Assembly: GCA_000787465.1 (NCBI GenBank)
Contig: JSYX01000093.1
Location: forward strand, 1 to 64,000
Reading direction: 5' to 3'
Length of the DNA: 64,000 nucleotides
From: Thermomucor indicae-seudaticae
Lineage: Eukaryota; Mucoromycota; Mucoromycetes; Mucorales; Lichtheimiaceae
This document shows positions 1 to 11,468 of the stretch, one piece after another. The notes beneath the pieces are model-generated. The model was not told where the DNA came from. It saw nothing but the letters and a program-made list of their open reading frames with translations, and made no database searches. Position 1 is the first letter of the stretch. The number at the start of each line of letters is the position of its first letter. Both the position numbers and the translations under genes were made by a program.

Positions 1-279
1 ATGGCGCCTGAATTATGACGAAGATGAAGGTACGTCAATTCTTTTAATCGACGTCGATAACCGTGATGCTGTGATGCTAATTGCGCCTATTACTGTAAGA
101 TTATGATGAACACGAGAAAGAGATTCGAAACGCTCGAGACGAAAATAATCATCGTGATAAACACGATGAACTAACAGGCAAAATCGCTACTCTTTTGTAC
201 AAGGTATTTTCTTGTTTGTTTTTCACAGGTAAATGATTGATATGGCTAATGTTGAGAGTAACAGATAGAACAAAAGTCT

Positions 280-1147
280 ATGACCGCGTCGAGCATCCAA
301 GAGAAACAGAATATGATCGAGGAGCTCGAACGCATAGCACATGAAAAGACGGTGACGCTGGAGGATGTAAATCCTCCAGTTATCAATACTAAAACTAAGG
401 GACGACCATCCACGAAGCGCGACCAAACAAGTCTTGAGCTTCAGGACAAGAAAGCATCCAAGGCGAAGACAAGTATAGGGAAAAAGTGGCGCTGAAGTGG
501 TAATTCCGGGTGTATTTAATTCAGCTGATTATGGAACATTTTGCTGATGTATTCTACGACATTGACGCTAGGGAAAAGAAGCCCAATGTCCTCCTTCCGT
601 CCTCGCGATGGAAGGAATTGGATCCGTCACTTCCTCGAGAGAAATTAGAGGAAGTGATTAACCCTTTGCCGGATGGCAATTGTGGTTTTCGCGCGCTTGC
701 TGTGGCGGTGAAAGGGAACGAGGATGCATGGACTGAGGTGAAGGACGACATGCTAAGAGAACTGAAGGAGCGAAAGGACTGGTATCTAGCGAACGGTGTA
801 TGATCAATGAGGACATAGATCGATTGTTCAAAATACTGCATAACCGAGACAGCCCATGTGGCAGTGACTATTGGTTCACAACAATCGATTGCGCGCAGGT
901 AGCAGCTGACACTTATCTGGAAGCTGTTGCGATTTATGGTCGAGATGGAGAAAATGTGCTATATATCCCTTTCACGAATCGAAGCCTGAATTCAGCGCGT
1001 CCCATAACATTGCACCTGGTGAATTCGCACTTTTACCTGCTAAAATTCAAGCCGCGAGTCAAGATCCATTGGCCTCGTATAACGCCACAATATCTACCCA
1101 TCTGCAAGTCGACAAATTGCACTGACTTCTCTCTTCTGTTCCACTAG
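280..1147 (+). pseudogene. Broken OTU-type cysteine peptidase of a DNA transposon
   Basis: Two overlapping open frames (510-803 and 800-1147) together read as an OTU-fold cysteine peptidase. The first carries the motif DGNCGFRA, which supplies the catalytic Asp and Cys. The second carries the segment YWFTTIDCAQVAAD and the histidine motif LVNSHFYLL. The frames differ, with a TGA at 801-803, so the gene is frameshifted near 800. The open frame at 280-495 contains a KGRPSTKR basic stretch like those that precede OTU domains in fungal transposon proteins. Known: OTU domains often travel with Mutator-like elements. Inferred: this is the 3' part of such an element, whose 5' part lies left of the window; the terminus-like repeat at 1320-1454 supports this. 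No transposase domain is visible here. Confidence in the OTU call is good, in transposon origin moderate. Confidence 0.72.
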
Positions 1148-1319
1148 GTTCGCATGCATTTTTATCTCAAAATAAAATTATGATATGTTATTGACTGTAT
1201 CTATGTTATTCTTTGAAAGTACGTTTCCATGCTTATCCTAAGTCTCTTTTGTCATATTATGCGCAAAGGCACCCATGCCGGACATGGACACTGCACTAGT
1301 TAGTGGTACACTCCATACT

Positions 1320-1454
1320 CCGTTTAGCGGGACACCCCCTCAGCTTACGGGACACTCCCCCTCTTAGCGGTACACCCTCCGTGACGGCTTTTTTGGTCTG
1401 CTTACGTCACTAGTTGAGAGGGGGTTGTCCGAGGGGGTGTCCGTAGCCGAGGCC
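1320..1454. repeat. Transposon terminus with repeated GGACACCCC-type subterminal motifs
   Basis: This GC-rich block holds at least five variants of GGGACACCCCC in both orientations: around 1329, 1351, 1369, 1420 and 1434. It ends at 1434-1454 with GGGGTGTCCGTAGCCGAGG plus CC, a 21-bp match to the end of the element at 28626-29047. Clustered short repeats just inside a terminus are typical transposase-binding sites of DNA transposons. No matching left terminus is present upstream, so the element probably begins outside the window or has lost that end. Confidence 0.7.
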
Positions 1455-1654
1455 ATTTGCTGCTTTGCCTTCGTGACGAAGTACTCTGCGTCAAGTGACA
1501 CATTTGCCATCTCGGTGATTAGGATTTTATTTTAGCTCATCATCTGCCACTTCCTCCATCTTCATTGAGTAGGTGTCAGCCATGAGCCTTCCCACTGCAC
1601 GTAGTTCCACAGCCTCGGTTCTAGTTACAAAGTCCTGAAAATCTCCTTGGAAGT

Positions 1655-2650
1655 TTTAGGTTGGGCTTTAAGTAGCATTTAAGGACCAATAACTTGAGTT
1701 TTTGACCTCCAAAAGAAAACTTTTAGGTTCCTAAAACCTCGTAATAAGAACCTTCCTTGAAGGACTTTTTGGACCAATAGTGTTTAGTTTAGGTCCTTAA
1801 AACCTCTCGAATTAAACGACAGCCATCCATAACAGATGTCGTAGAAAGGCCAACCCTAGCCTGAATATATCGTCCAATTACAAATTTCGAATCAAAGTAT
1901 CGCGCGCTTAGTGCAATGAATGCAAGAGTTTGTCAATTGATGCAGACTGTATTTCAAGGAGTAAAGAAGTAGCTTTTTTACGCATGTAGTAAGCCAGGGA
2001 AAGAGAGCAGAAAAAGCCATTTCTAATATCATGGGGCCTTCTCGAAATGAGGTTAGAGCAACAAAAGCATTCTGAGGTACATACTGGGCCATCCATTGCC
2101 GCGTATATGAATCTGGAATCGTTGTCTTAAGACTACGAATAAAAAGCAAAAAACTAATGGCAACACTGATGATGATGGCATTGGATTGTATTGAAGGCAG
2201 GCAAGACTTTACGTATAAATCATGGCGCTAGCGGAACAGCGAGGCGGCCATGGAAGCGAATTCGCTCGTCCTACATTGTTAGGTGATGTGAATATCAGGG
2301 CTATTCAATACTTTAGAGCATTCTGTGTAGCAGGTCCTGGACTGTATATATAACTCTGAAAAATAAAACAGAGTAAAAAATTCTTTAGGTTATGTGCCAC
2401 TGAGATATGGAAACAACGGACTCGTAGTCCTTTTGGCTTTTAAAAAATGTAAGCATTTGGTGAACGGAGTGAAAATAGACGTTTGCGATTAACTGGCATA
2501 GAGGCAAATTTATAGGCACAATGTGCAGCCTTCTGCATCAGCTGATGAAGTTGATTGGCTTGACCATCCGCGTTTGATATTTTCAAAGTCCTTAAAACCT
2601 TGCTTTTAGGCTAAATTTTAGGTCATTAAAAACTCCTTAGAAGCAGACTC
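1655..2650. repeat. Short dispersed repeats in a gene-free stretch
   Basis: No gene is recognisable between 1455 and 3812. A short motif of the form AGGTYCYTAAAACCTC recurs at about 1724-1740 and 1791-1806, with a partial copy at 2587-2601. GGACCAATA occurs at 1683 and 1771. The motif is itself near-palindromic (TTTAGGTTCCTAAA). The function is unknown; it could be the debris of an old element. Confidence 0.4.
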
Positions 2651-2679
2651 TTGGTGCAGTGATAATTGCTGTATTCAAA

Positions 2680-3150
2680 TGTTCTTAAATACTTTTTCAG
2701 GTATCATTGATGCTCGCCTCAACCTCCCCAACGACTTCTCAGATGACGTCAAATATTTTCTCAGATGTCCTTGAATACTTTTTACTGGAACGATCTCAAT
2801 CGCCTTGCCCGTCTCGATTATTATCGAGCGTCGCTCCCAGAACCACCCAGTTTCTTTTTGCATACTGAGTTTGAAAGCATCTTTTGTCAAAAATAACCCC
2901 CTTAAATGCATTCAGAAGGTTTTCCCCTGAGATGTTTCTTGTCAAGCGTTTCAGATGCTTGTCTGCTATACTCTATACTAAATGTCCTGCCTCAAGTATC
3001 CTAGTTCCAGATGCTTGTCTTGTTGTCCTTCTCGACATACTCAGATGCTCTCGAATAGTGTTTGCAAATACTCTTTCTCGGATGTCATTGCCTGTTTTAG
3101 ACGTTTTCAGGTGCGGTTTTTGGATGTCCTTAAATGCCATTGAAAGTTCG
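2680..3150. repeat. Cluster of degenerate TCAGATG-type repeats
   Basis: A loosely conserved unit resembling CAGATGTCCTTGAATACTTT recurs at roughly 2741, 2763, 2951, 3009, 3040, 3089 and 3121, with variable spacing. It looks like a decayed tandem array. Open frames across it are short and lack family signatures. From 3150 to 3812 I see nothing recognisable. Confidence 0.4.
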
Positions 3151-3812
3151 GTATCATGTTTTATGCTCTTAATTATACCGTTTAGAGGTAAATCGTAGCA
3201 TAAACTTCGATATTACTCGCACGTTGAAATACGACAAATTCTTCAATGGATTGGAGAAAACGTATAGCCAAATGGCTCTCCGATCGATGCAAGTTCGCGC
3301 TTGATATAGGATTTCTGATATCATCATAAGCAGCATGGCTGCACAAAATGATACCTGCCAAAACACTATAGTGTGCGTTGATTATGCCGTTCTTTAGCAT
3401 ATTGCAGCAAATGCTGTAAGAAGGTTCGCGTCTTGACTGTGAATGTTCATCAATCGCTACCAGATTGTAGTTGAGTTCCACTGGCAAGGGAGGCATCGTA
3501 TCTCTGGAAACCTTCCATGCACATAAAATTCGCCATTGCTGAAGAGTTTATATAGTTAAATCCGTGTGATACCGCACAAGTTGGGTGGGTCCAGGTTTGA
3601 GCCTTGTTAACACTATGAAGGGCCTGTTTTCTAGAAGCTTGGTGTGGACGATGTTCCTTAAAACCAAGAAAAAATATATCTCTACAAAAGATAACTATCA
3701 AATGAAAAAATGCAAATGGTAATAGTAAATAACGAGAAGCTTATTAAAGTCTAGCAGCATGGTATCAAAATATCTTAATGAAAAATAAATTGCCATTATA
3801 AGGTCGACAAAA

Positions 3813-5033
3813 TCAGGAGAGGTAACGAAGAAATGGTGCTAAGAACAAACGACCGGTTAATGCGAAAAGTGATAAATTAAGGATGATAAATAGGAAACGG
3901 AGTATGCCATGTGGATGTTCCTTGAGATGAAACTTGCGACGTAGCTTCACTTCCAAGGACGTAAACAAACCATGAAGTCCGAAAAAGAGGAAGTTTTCGA
4001 GAGTCATCCGGCGACACATGCTCATAACCAACAATTCATGAAAAGTTCCACTGATGAGGAATACCAAGAGGCCTCGCATGTTTGTTGATGATCCTTGAAT
4101 GCCGCGCTCCTTGTTGATATCTCCATACGCACTCTGAATAAATACGTTTTGATGCAATAGATTGCGGACCGCTGAATTCCATCGACGGCTATTAAACACA
4201 ATAATGTCTTGGAAGCCTGATTACACATGTCGTCTTTTCCCTTCTTTCTCATTTACCTCCAAAAGTCTCGTGGACTACATAGTTCATTGTAAGCCATTTA
4301 AGTTATTATATGATTCACAAGAAAATTACCAGTATTCTTTTGTTTACCTGTATGACAGAATCGGTGAGTGGAACAAGTCGATCAAAGGCCAACCGAGCAC
4401 GACTTGCTCGAAGCCTAGAAGGATATCAGTAACTCCCAGAAAACAATAGGCTTTACACCCAAAAAGCACCGTAAGAATCAGACTCTGCGGGCTTAGCCAT
4501 GATAACGTTAGCAAGGTGGAATACTTGGGAGGAAGCCATGGATCGATACACCGCGCCGAAAATAACAGCTTTGCCACACCGCGCATGACCTTGAGCAATC
4601 CTTGCAGCCGAATTTTTTCCTTTGGCAACTTTCCCAGTGTTTCCATATATTGGGAAGGATGTTGCGCCATTCGTTGTCGGTCCATGTCGCTAATGTCGAG
4701 GAGAATCGCGTAAAAGGCTAACCCCCATTCACGAAATGATAACCGATCCGTCGGAATGGTTGAACTGTACGCGACAAAGAACCAAGGCATCGTAACAAAG
4801 AACAGGTTGTAAGGCGACCATGTCGAGACAAGGAACAGAGGGATAAGACCGTGGAATATACCCAAGAAGACTCGAAGTTGTTTCCCTGTTACTGGCAATT
4901 GGCGCTCATTTCGAAGCAATAAATAGTCCAGCGCTAACAAAGCAGAATAGAATCCCAAGAGAGGCAATGGCTGGACAATAACAGGCGATGGAAGCGGTAC
5001 TTCGATCGATGGGTGTAAAGAGCCAAAGGTCAT
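3813..5033 (-). CDS. Wax synthase-like membrane-bound O-acyltransferase
   Basis: The protein should transfer an acyl chain from acyl-CoA to an alcohol or sterol in the ER membrane. The model is three exons, 5033-4348, 4274-4257 and 4188-3813, giving 359 residues. It has multiple hydrophobic segments. Across the two splice junctions it reads SPRDFWSRRWN, matching the DFWxRRWN signature of the wax-synthase/MBOAT_2 family. The later segment LISGTFHELLV carries the expected catalytic histidine. The middle exon is only 18 nt, and the frame and signature are kept only if it is included. The ATG at 5033 is the first in frame and faces the biotin gene across about 0.9 kb. The exact substrate cannot be told. 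Confidence 0.82.
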
Positions 5034-5927
5034 AGGTTGTCACAACAAGAAACGGAAGCAACGCTGCCTCCTAAGGATGAAGGCCAGGGAATCCCGACAG
5101 TTTTTAATGCCGCAGTTACGGTAAGTCAAGATCTACTTGCTCCTTTGCTAACCCACTTAAAAACCTTTCGAAACTGCAGCGCACTACTGCTTCTTTTGCC
5201 ACATGAAAGATGCCCTAGAATATGAATTGCGAACGAGGACATGGCATAACAGCAACTTTTTCGTCTGACTTTGCCCCCATTAGGATCGATAGAACCAAAG
5301 CAGTGTTGGTTTTCGCCTTTGTGGCAAAGCGAATCGTAAACCAACGCTGCAGGATGGTCCTGTACTCTCGTCGTATGAATACTGATGGTTCAACTGGCAG
5401 GAGTGCGACAGCTGACTTTTCGTTATTCAACAGAGTTATAGCAAAAGGGATCTATTACGTGACAATGCTAAGGACTTCGTTATTACGACAATCAATTTTG
5501 CAATCCTTGACGTATCGAGCATAGGCTGAGGCTTTCTGAACATGCTATATCATATCACGCTAGTTGACATTACTGGAGGATATCCGGTGCGCTTTTTACA
5601 TGGCCATTACTGTTTCTTCCTGCTTTATTTCGGAAGATCGGGTAACTATGGTTTATGGTTCCTCGGCAATAACCTTTGGCAGCATTCTTCGAAACTCAAA
5701 ACGCGACTCAAACTTCGAACTTTCTTCGCAGGACGTATCGGGATGCGTCGCTCTTGTTCTATGAGACATCTATCGAGCCCTGGACGGATTGTCTCTTGCG
5801 ACAGGGCTTCCTGTTCAGGATCGGTGCTTCAAAGCCGCCTGCCAACAAGCGGGGCGTTGGGGATCAGCGAAATTAATCATTTAATTGCGCACAGACATCC
5901 ATCCTGCAGGGAGGCACGATCAAAAGC
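5034..5927. other. Divergent intergenic region, no confident gene
   Basis: This separates the start codons of the acyltransferase (5033, minus) and KAPA synthase (5928, plus). It contains a good donor/acceptor pair (GTAAGTCAAG near 5120 and TGCAG near 5180) and short open frames up to 129 codons, but none resembles a known family. It may hold a 5' untranslated exon or the shared promoter. Confidence 0.35.
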
Positions 5928-7418
5928 ATGACACGACTTGACGATCAACTCCAAGAGGCTCTCACGAAACGGCAAAGAATAGCCAAACTACGTCGACTCG
6001 TCGTCAACCCTGACGATGCAATCGACTTCTCCTCAAACGATTTTCTCGGCTTGTCTCAAAGCCCATTGTTACGACAACAATACCTTGACGAACTCGCCAC
6101 ATTAGACCGGGTTTTGGGATCGACGGGATCACGCCTGCTAGACGGCAACTCGCAATACGCGGTCGATCTTGAATCACAAATTGCACGATTCCACGGTGCC
6201 GAGATGGCTCTTTTATTTAACTCTGGGTTTGATGCCAACACCGGGCTATTTAGCACTGTACCACAAAAGGGGGATATTATCGTCTACGATGAGCTAGTCC
6301 ATGCCAGTGTCCACGAAGGAATGCGAGCGTCGCGCGCTGGTCGCCGCATACCGTTTAAGCATTCTGACGTGAACGATCTCGACCGAGTTTTGAAAGAGTT
6401 GAGACACCTTCGCAATGAAAAAAACGTCTTTATTGCCGTGGAAACCGTTTACTCAATGGACGGTGACATTGCACCACTGAAAGAAATGATTGGCGTATTG
6501 AGAAAATATTGGCCACAACGTGAAAATGGATATGTAATTGTGGATGAGGCAAGTAAAAAATCTTGGATCGGGTTTCCTAAAGTTCAGTTTTCAGACCAAG
6601 CAGTTAGGCCCATGCCACTGGTCTCTATGGAGACCACGGTAGAGGAGTCGTATGTGAAATGGGATTGGAAAAGGAGATATTTGCGCGTCTACACACCTTT
6701 GGAAAAGCTTTGGCTAGCAATGGAGGTAAACAGACTAATGACATTGATAGGTCTAGGACGCTCAATCTCTGTTTTTCATATCAAGCTGCTGTTCTTGGTT
6801 CCAGTCTATTACGGGAATATCTGATTAATTACGCTCGGCCGCTTATCTACTCTACTTTCATGTCAAATAGCAGTTTGGCTAGTATCAAATGTGCATATAA
6901 CATGCTTGAAAGTGGACAAACTGAAGCCGTAAGTCGCTATTTCACGTCATATACCGTCATCAATACTAACCTTGATTATGCAGATCCGAGAACACGTGCA
7001 CGCACTTACGCGACGGTTCCGGGATACTATCCGATTACCGGTCGGTACTCTCCTACCATCTTCAAGCCCGATTCAAGGGATTATTTTGAGCGGTAGGACA
7101 TAAAGATAACTGCGCTTGACTACTTGAGACTAAATGTTATGATTTGAAATAGGCAACGCGGCTGTGCGTGCTCTCGCCAACCACCTGAATGCACGAGGGT
7201 TTATCGTTAAGCCAATATGTTCTCCCACAGTCCCAAAGGGTCAAGAGCGTGTGCGCATCTGTCTACATGGCCACAATACGGTGGAACAGGTAGATGCACT
7301 CATCGCGGCTGTCCACGGCTTCTTTAACGTAGGCATCACCACGGAAACGGGATCGCCTTCGGAATCATTATCACTACAATCATCAAAGTCATTACCTCTA
7401 GAATCCGCTAAGCTGTAG
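5928..7418 (+). CDS. 8-amino-7-oxononanoate (KAPA) synthase, PLP-dependent
   Basis: It condenses pimeloyl-CoA with alanine in biotin synthesis and belongs to the alpha-oxoamine synthase family. Five exons, 5928-6548, 6608-6725, 6786-6928, 6984-7092 and 7153-7418, give 418 residues, a normal length. Visible motifs are LGSTGSRLLDGNS near residues 60-75, the aspartate motif DEAHATGLYG formed across intron 1, and the PLP-lysine segment HTFGKALASNGG. The first intron starts with GC (GAG|GCAAGT), the only splice that joins DEA to HATG. The C-terminus SAKL fits a PTS1 peroxisome signal, in line with the known peroxisomal location of this step in other fungi. A related enzyme such as 2-amino-3-ketobutyrate ligase is possible but less likely. 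Confidence 0.87.
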
Positions 7419-7688
7419 ATATAACAACATGTAACTGTTAGCCTAGTTGTACAGTACTGTGACATATGCTCATGGAAAAACAATCACGATAGACTTCAAG
7501 AGAACCTCATTTGCTTGTCTTTCAAATACATGACCAATGTGCTACTGTGTTCTTTTGCTTTGACATGGCATTAAGAGAGAGCGTGAGCTTTAGTATGGCG
7601 TTGCCATCGAGATACAGTGAAGTCACGTATATCCCATCGTAAAGAGCAGCACTCGAGAGCCTTTTCGGTCGCATAATGTCGCCGACCC

Positions 7689-9558
7689 ATGTCGACGATG
7701 GAAGGAAACAATGATGAAGAAGTGCTGTCAGCGGCACTTGCTCCACTGTTTTCGACATTCTCGTTCCATCAACTGGAAGCTGTTCTGTATGCATATTTAC
7801 CCACGCGGCTTCAAGAGCACGTCCCCAAAACTGGCATTTATGCTGTAGACACATTCGTCATCACGGCAACAGTGACAATTGTGCTCGTCGCAGCAAAGGT
7901 TGTGCTGGCTCTTTTGAGTATGGCGATAAACCGACTGAAGAGACGGCAGGACTCGGAGGTTGCAGCCAAGGGAGACATTGCCGTGGCCATCGACGCCTCG
8001 TCAACAGAAGACGAGTTCCATAGCAGTGAGTGTGTCACTTGGCTGCCTGCAACATTGCTATGAGTAACCCAAGTGCACGCGTTTATTATATAAGCCCCTA
8101 ATGTGTTTCATCAGGCGCTTTCACATCTTGTATCGCGAATGGTGCAGTCGAAAGCCAATGGACGCTACCATTTAATACCGAACTATGAAGTTGACCATGA
8201 TGCTTTGGAGCCTCCCGAGTTCAACATTGTGCCGCAGCCTGGACAAGGTGAGAGCATACTGCTGGCTTGTCATCGAGAAAGGCGTATCTGAATTTTACCG
8301 GTATTCGTCAACAAGCCCACACGGTGCGTCATGGTCGTTATACTTTTCACATTACTTTCGAGTCAACCGCTACAAAACCGAGTAGATCCGAGAACCGCAC
8401 TCTACCTTCGCCTCACAAGACCTACAATGATAGTCACCCTCGTGCGGCGAAGTCATCTATCAGGGTATCCATGTTAGGATGCCGAAAGCAAGGAGCTACA
8501 GTAGCTACAGTGGCATCGTTCTTGAAAGATGTGGCGCGCGACTATCTTGCTTACACGGATTCACTTCGAAAATCGACGCAGTCTCGTTATGATTATGCAG
8601 CGTCCGGCAAATGGGTCTGGATATGCTCCCTTTATGAGGTTCAGGGACTTCAGACTGTAGCATTGAGCCTGCAAAACGAGCAACTCATTCAAAAGGATCT
8701 GGAAACTTTTGTCCGCAACAAGGGGTTTTATAAACGCATTGGTGCTCCTTACGTCCGAGGTTACCTGCTGTATGGGAAACCAGGCACGGGCAAGACAAGT
8801 CTGGTATTTGCTATTGCGTACGCGTTAATCGTACCTCTTTTGTTAAGAAAAAAGTGAAACTCACAGAGCAAAATCATCCCTGCTGTGTTAATATAATGTA
8901 ACTCGGCGTTACGGCGGCATCTATACTTTATCAATCTTAGTTATATCGACTCAGATTCGGAACTCTTTCAGGCTTTTGCAAACGTGCCTGCAAACGCCAT
9001 TGTGGTTTTTGAAGATGTTGATACAATGACGACAGTGAGTGGGAGTCTTACAATGGTTGCGTATGCGCAATTTGGTCTCAAACTGCTTGGCCGCCCTAGA
9101 CACTTCACAAGCGGGCAGTTCCCAGTCGACTGGTCGCCAGCACCAAAGGTGAAAGGAGTCTTGAAGACGGTGGATCTATCAAGTCTGAGCATCGCTTCAA
9201 TCTAAGTACTTTCCTGTCCATCTTGGATGGTCATACACTGGAAGAAGGCATCATTTTTTATTATGACGACAAACCATCCTGAAGTTTTGGATCCAGCTAT
9301 TACTCGGCCTGGTAAGCGAGATATTACAAGGCCGCTGGGATAGACATGACGCTTATGAGGGTATCAGGACGTATGGATGTGCATTTAGAGTTGACTTACG
9401 CTACACACTATCAAATGCGCCGCATGTATAGAATGGTGGTCGACGACGACGACGAGAGTGAATTGGACGATATCTACCCGCATTTGGCTGATGAGATACC
9501 CGAATTCACGATACCTCTCAGGGAGATTATGCAGACCATGGTATTGTGCCGTGGTTGA
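7689..9558 (+). pseudogene. Bcs1-like AAA ATPase, frameshifted
   Basis: This is a homologue of the Bcs1 family, AAA ATPases that in mitochondria move the Rieske protein across the inner membrane. Exons 7689-8025, 8095-8247 and from 8316 are clear. They encode an N-terminal membrane segment, a Bcs1-specific region and the Walker A motif GKPGTGKTS. Walker B reads IVVFEDVD near 9000. Sensor 1 (TTNHPEVLDPAITRPGR) spans a small intron near 9312-9359. The T-run at 9254-9259 has one base too many: IIF and IMTTN are in different frames and would join with five Ts. The exon junction around 8820-8940 is also unresolved. It is either a recent pseudogene or an intact gene with a sequencing error. The protein may end at 9558. 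Confidence 0.75.
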
Positions 9559-9749
9559 CTGAACGAGATTCCGGATCGACTACGAACCTTGAGCAAACGA
9601 TATAGCACAGAGAGCGTGACATCGAAAGGTACGCAGACAACTGGGGCTTAAAGATGGGATACCTAAGCTTATTTCATGATAGATTTTACTCTTCTTGATA
9701 CAGACAGTGTAGATTAGCCTATTCAATATTTCCCTCTTTGCAGACGACG

Positions 9750-10240
9750 TTATGCTTGATCCTCCTCCTCTCTGGCCTTCAATGCCTGAAGCTGCTGAAT
9801 CCTTGCTTTGGTCAACGGGATCTGTTGCACTAGTAGGTCCTTTAGATCTTGGCTAATGTATGTATAATGTTAGTCCACTGCTTTATGTCCAGGTACACCA
9901 GAACTTACGTTTTCCCCCGTTCATCTGTATTTTCCACTGCCGTCTTTTCGACAAAGCCTTCTACGACACTGTAGAAATTACGTAAACTCATTATTTTAGA
10001 CTTTTAATATCACAACATACTCCAGTGTACTGTCTATCCATGATATTCTTTCTTTGAAACGGTTGTTTAGCTGGAGCAATAGTTGTTTGGCTGTGCGAAT
10101 AGTGTCACTGATGACGAATGCACTGAACAGACATCGGTCTTACCTCCCTGCGAGCGGGCACGAGTGTCTGGTGCGTAAACAGCCAACTGATCCAAACATT
10201 CCTCCATAATCTTGACACATCCTTCTGTGCTCTGCATCAT
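9750..10240 (-). CDS. Small unknown coiled-coil protein, multi-exon
   Basis: The reading starts at the ATG at 10240 (MMQSTEGCVKIMEECLDQL) and ends with LTKARIQQLQALKAREEEDQA before a TAA at 9752-9750. Between them are exons reading AKQLLLQLNNRFKERISWID, VVEGFVEKTAVENTDERGKT and QDLKDLLVQQIP, joined by consensus introns. The joint between the first two exons does not stay in frame with any donor/acceptor pair I can see, so that part is provisional. The composition is helical and charged. The size resembles small kinetochore or vesicle-tether subunits, but no family could be assigned. Confidence 0.5.
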
Positions 10241-10813
10241 TTCTTTTCTTTTATGCGCTTGTCATTTTAGAACGCCCCCCTTTTCCCTGACTTGTATGTG
10301 TCCTCTTTACCCAAGGTTTCTATATGCTTGCTTTTGCTGTTGCAACTTTTGCTTTAGGAAAGATGCATGATACTGCAACGAGGATTGAAGAGTAATAATG
10401 CTTACATCCATACAGTTACTTTAAAGCAAAAAATCATGTTTCTTTCTTCATTTCTTACGTTTCCCAATTGTGATCTTGTGTCAACATAAAACGAAAGAAG
10501 GAAAGAGAGAGGAAGAATGTTGTCAGAAATGTTTTTTGGAGATCGAAATTGTAAAAAGTGCTGTCTATCTACTACATATCTATGACTGCGTGGCATAAGT
10601 GATGCGCATAAAAAAGAAGGGAAGGTTACATAGAAAGTCGGGGCATATGAGCAACCGAAGGAATTAGTTTAAGGTGGACATTTGTTCTAAGGACAACTTG
10701 CGGGGATGTTCGTGTGAAGAAGTCAAGGGATAGATAGGATAGCTTGAATTAGCATGAATGGCTGCAATGGCAGAAAAGGTTCGACAGGACAATTGATCTA
10801 GAGAGAATATAGA
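10241..10813. other. Intergenic, no gene seen
   Basis: AT-rich sequence lies between the 5' end of the small coiled-coil gene and the 3' end of the Zn2Cys6 gene. Only short open frames without family features are present. Confidence 0.5.
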
Positions 10814-11468
10814 TTAGTGTCTTGTTCGTTTTTCATCTATGAAGGGACGTGGGGACGGCATACCCGTCACGCTCGGTATACGATCCATGACAGAGGGTGT
10901 TGATGGTGGCTGTGAGAGTTTCAGGGCCGGAAGGCTGGATTGTCGATAGACAGACTTGCTGGAGCCTAAATAAGAATAAGTACAAGGAAGATAAAATCTG
11001 TTGAATTGTTCTCCCTTTACCCAGGCGACTAGAAGAGCGTAAGGGATCGATACGAAGCCAGTCTTGTTGAGGACTAATCGATCTTTGCGTTCGTTTATCA
11101 GGAACAGGCCATCCCATCATGAGAGCGGTTTGCGCCCGGTTATTAAGGTGCTGGCCGGATCGCTTTTTGCTGGCTCGGTGCAGGCACTCAATACCATTTG
11201 TCGCACAGTAAGCACAGGGTTGACCACCGTCACATTTGGTCTTGCGTCGACGGCATGTTTCACAAGCGGAACCAGAGCTCAAACGACGCGTGGTTGGTTT
11301 TGTCATCGTTTGTTGACCAAAAATAAAAGGTTCTCTAGCGAGGCAGTTGAAACTGCGCGAGTTTCTGGGCTGGGAACTTGAGCAGTATGTGCAAAATGGC
11401 TGGCCGCTGCCAAAGCTGGTTCTACAGACGCAGCTGGTTGCTGGAGGTGTGTAACCGGGTGCAGTCAT
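10814..11468 (-). CDS. Zn(II)2Cys6 binuclear cluster transcription factor, short form
   Basis: This is a predicted nuclear DNA-binding protein. Two exons, 11468-11021 and 10965-10814, are joined by a 55-nt intron (GTAAAG to TTTAG), giving 199 residues. The zinc cluster CETCRRRKTKCDGGQPCAYC...C has the CX2CX6CX5CX2CX6C spacing at about residues 69-96. Downstream is a basic, Ser/Pro-rich tail (SSRLGSSKSVYRQSSLPALKL). The usual large fungal-specific regulatory domain is absent, so this is a minimal factor. An extra Cys-rich stretch (CVCRTSF...CTYCSSS) lies near the N-terminus. Without the splice the frame would continue into an unrelated tail. Targets are unknown. Confidence 0.8.
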
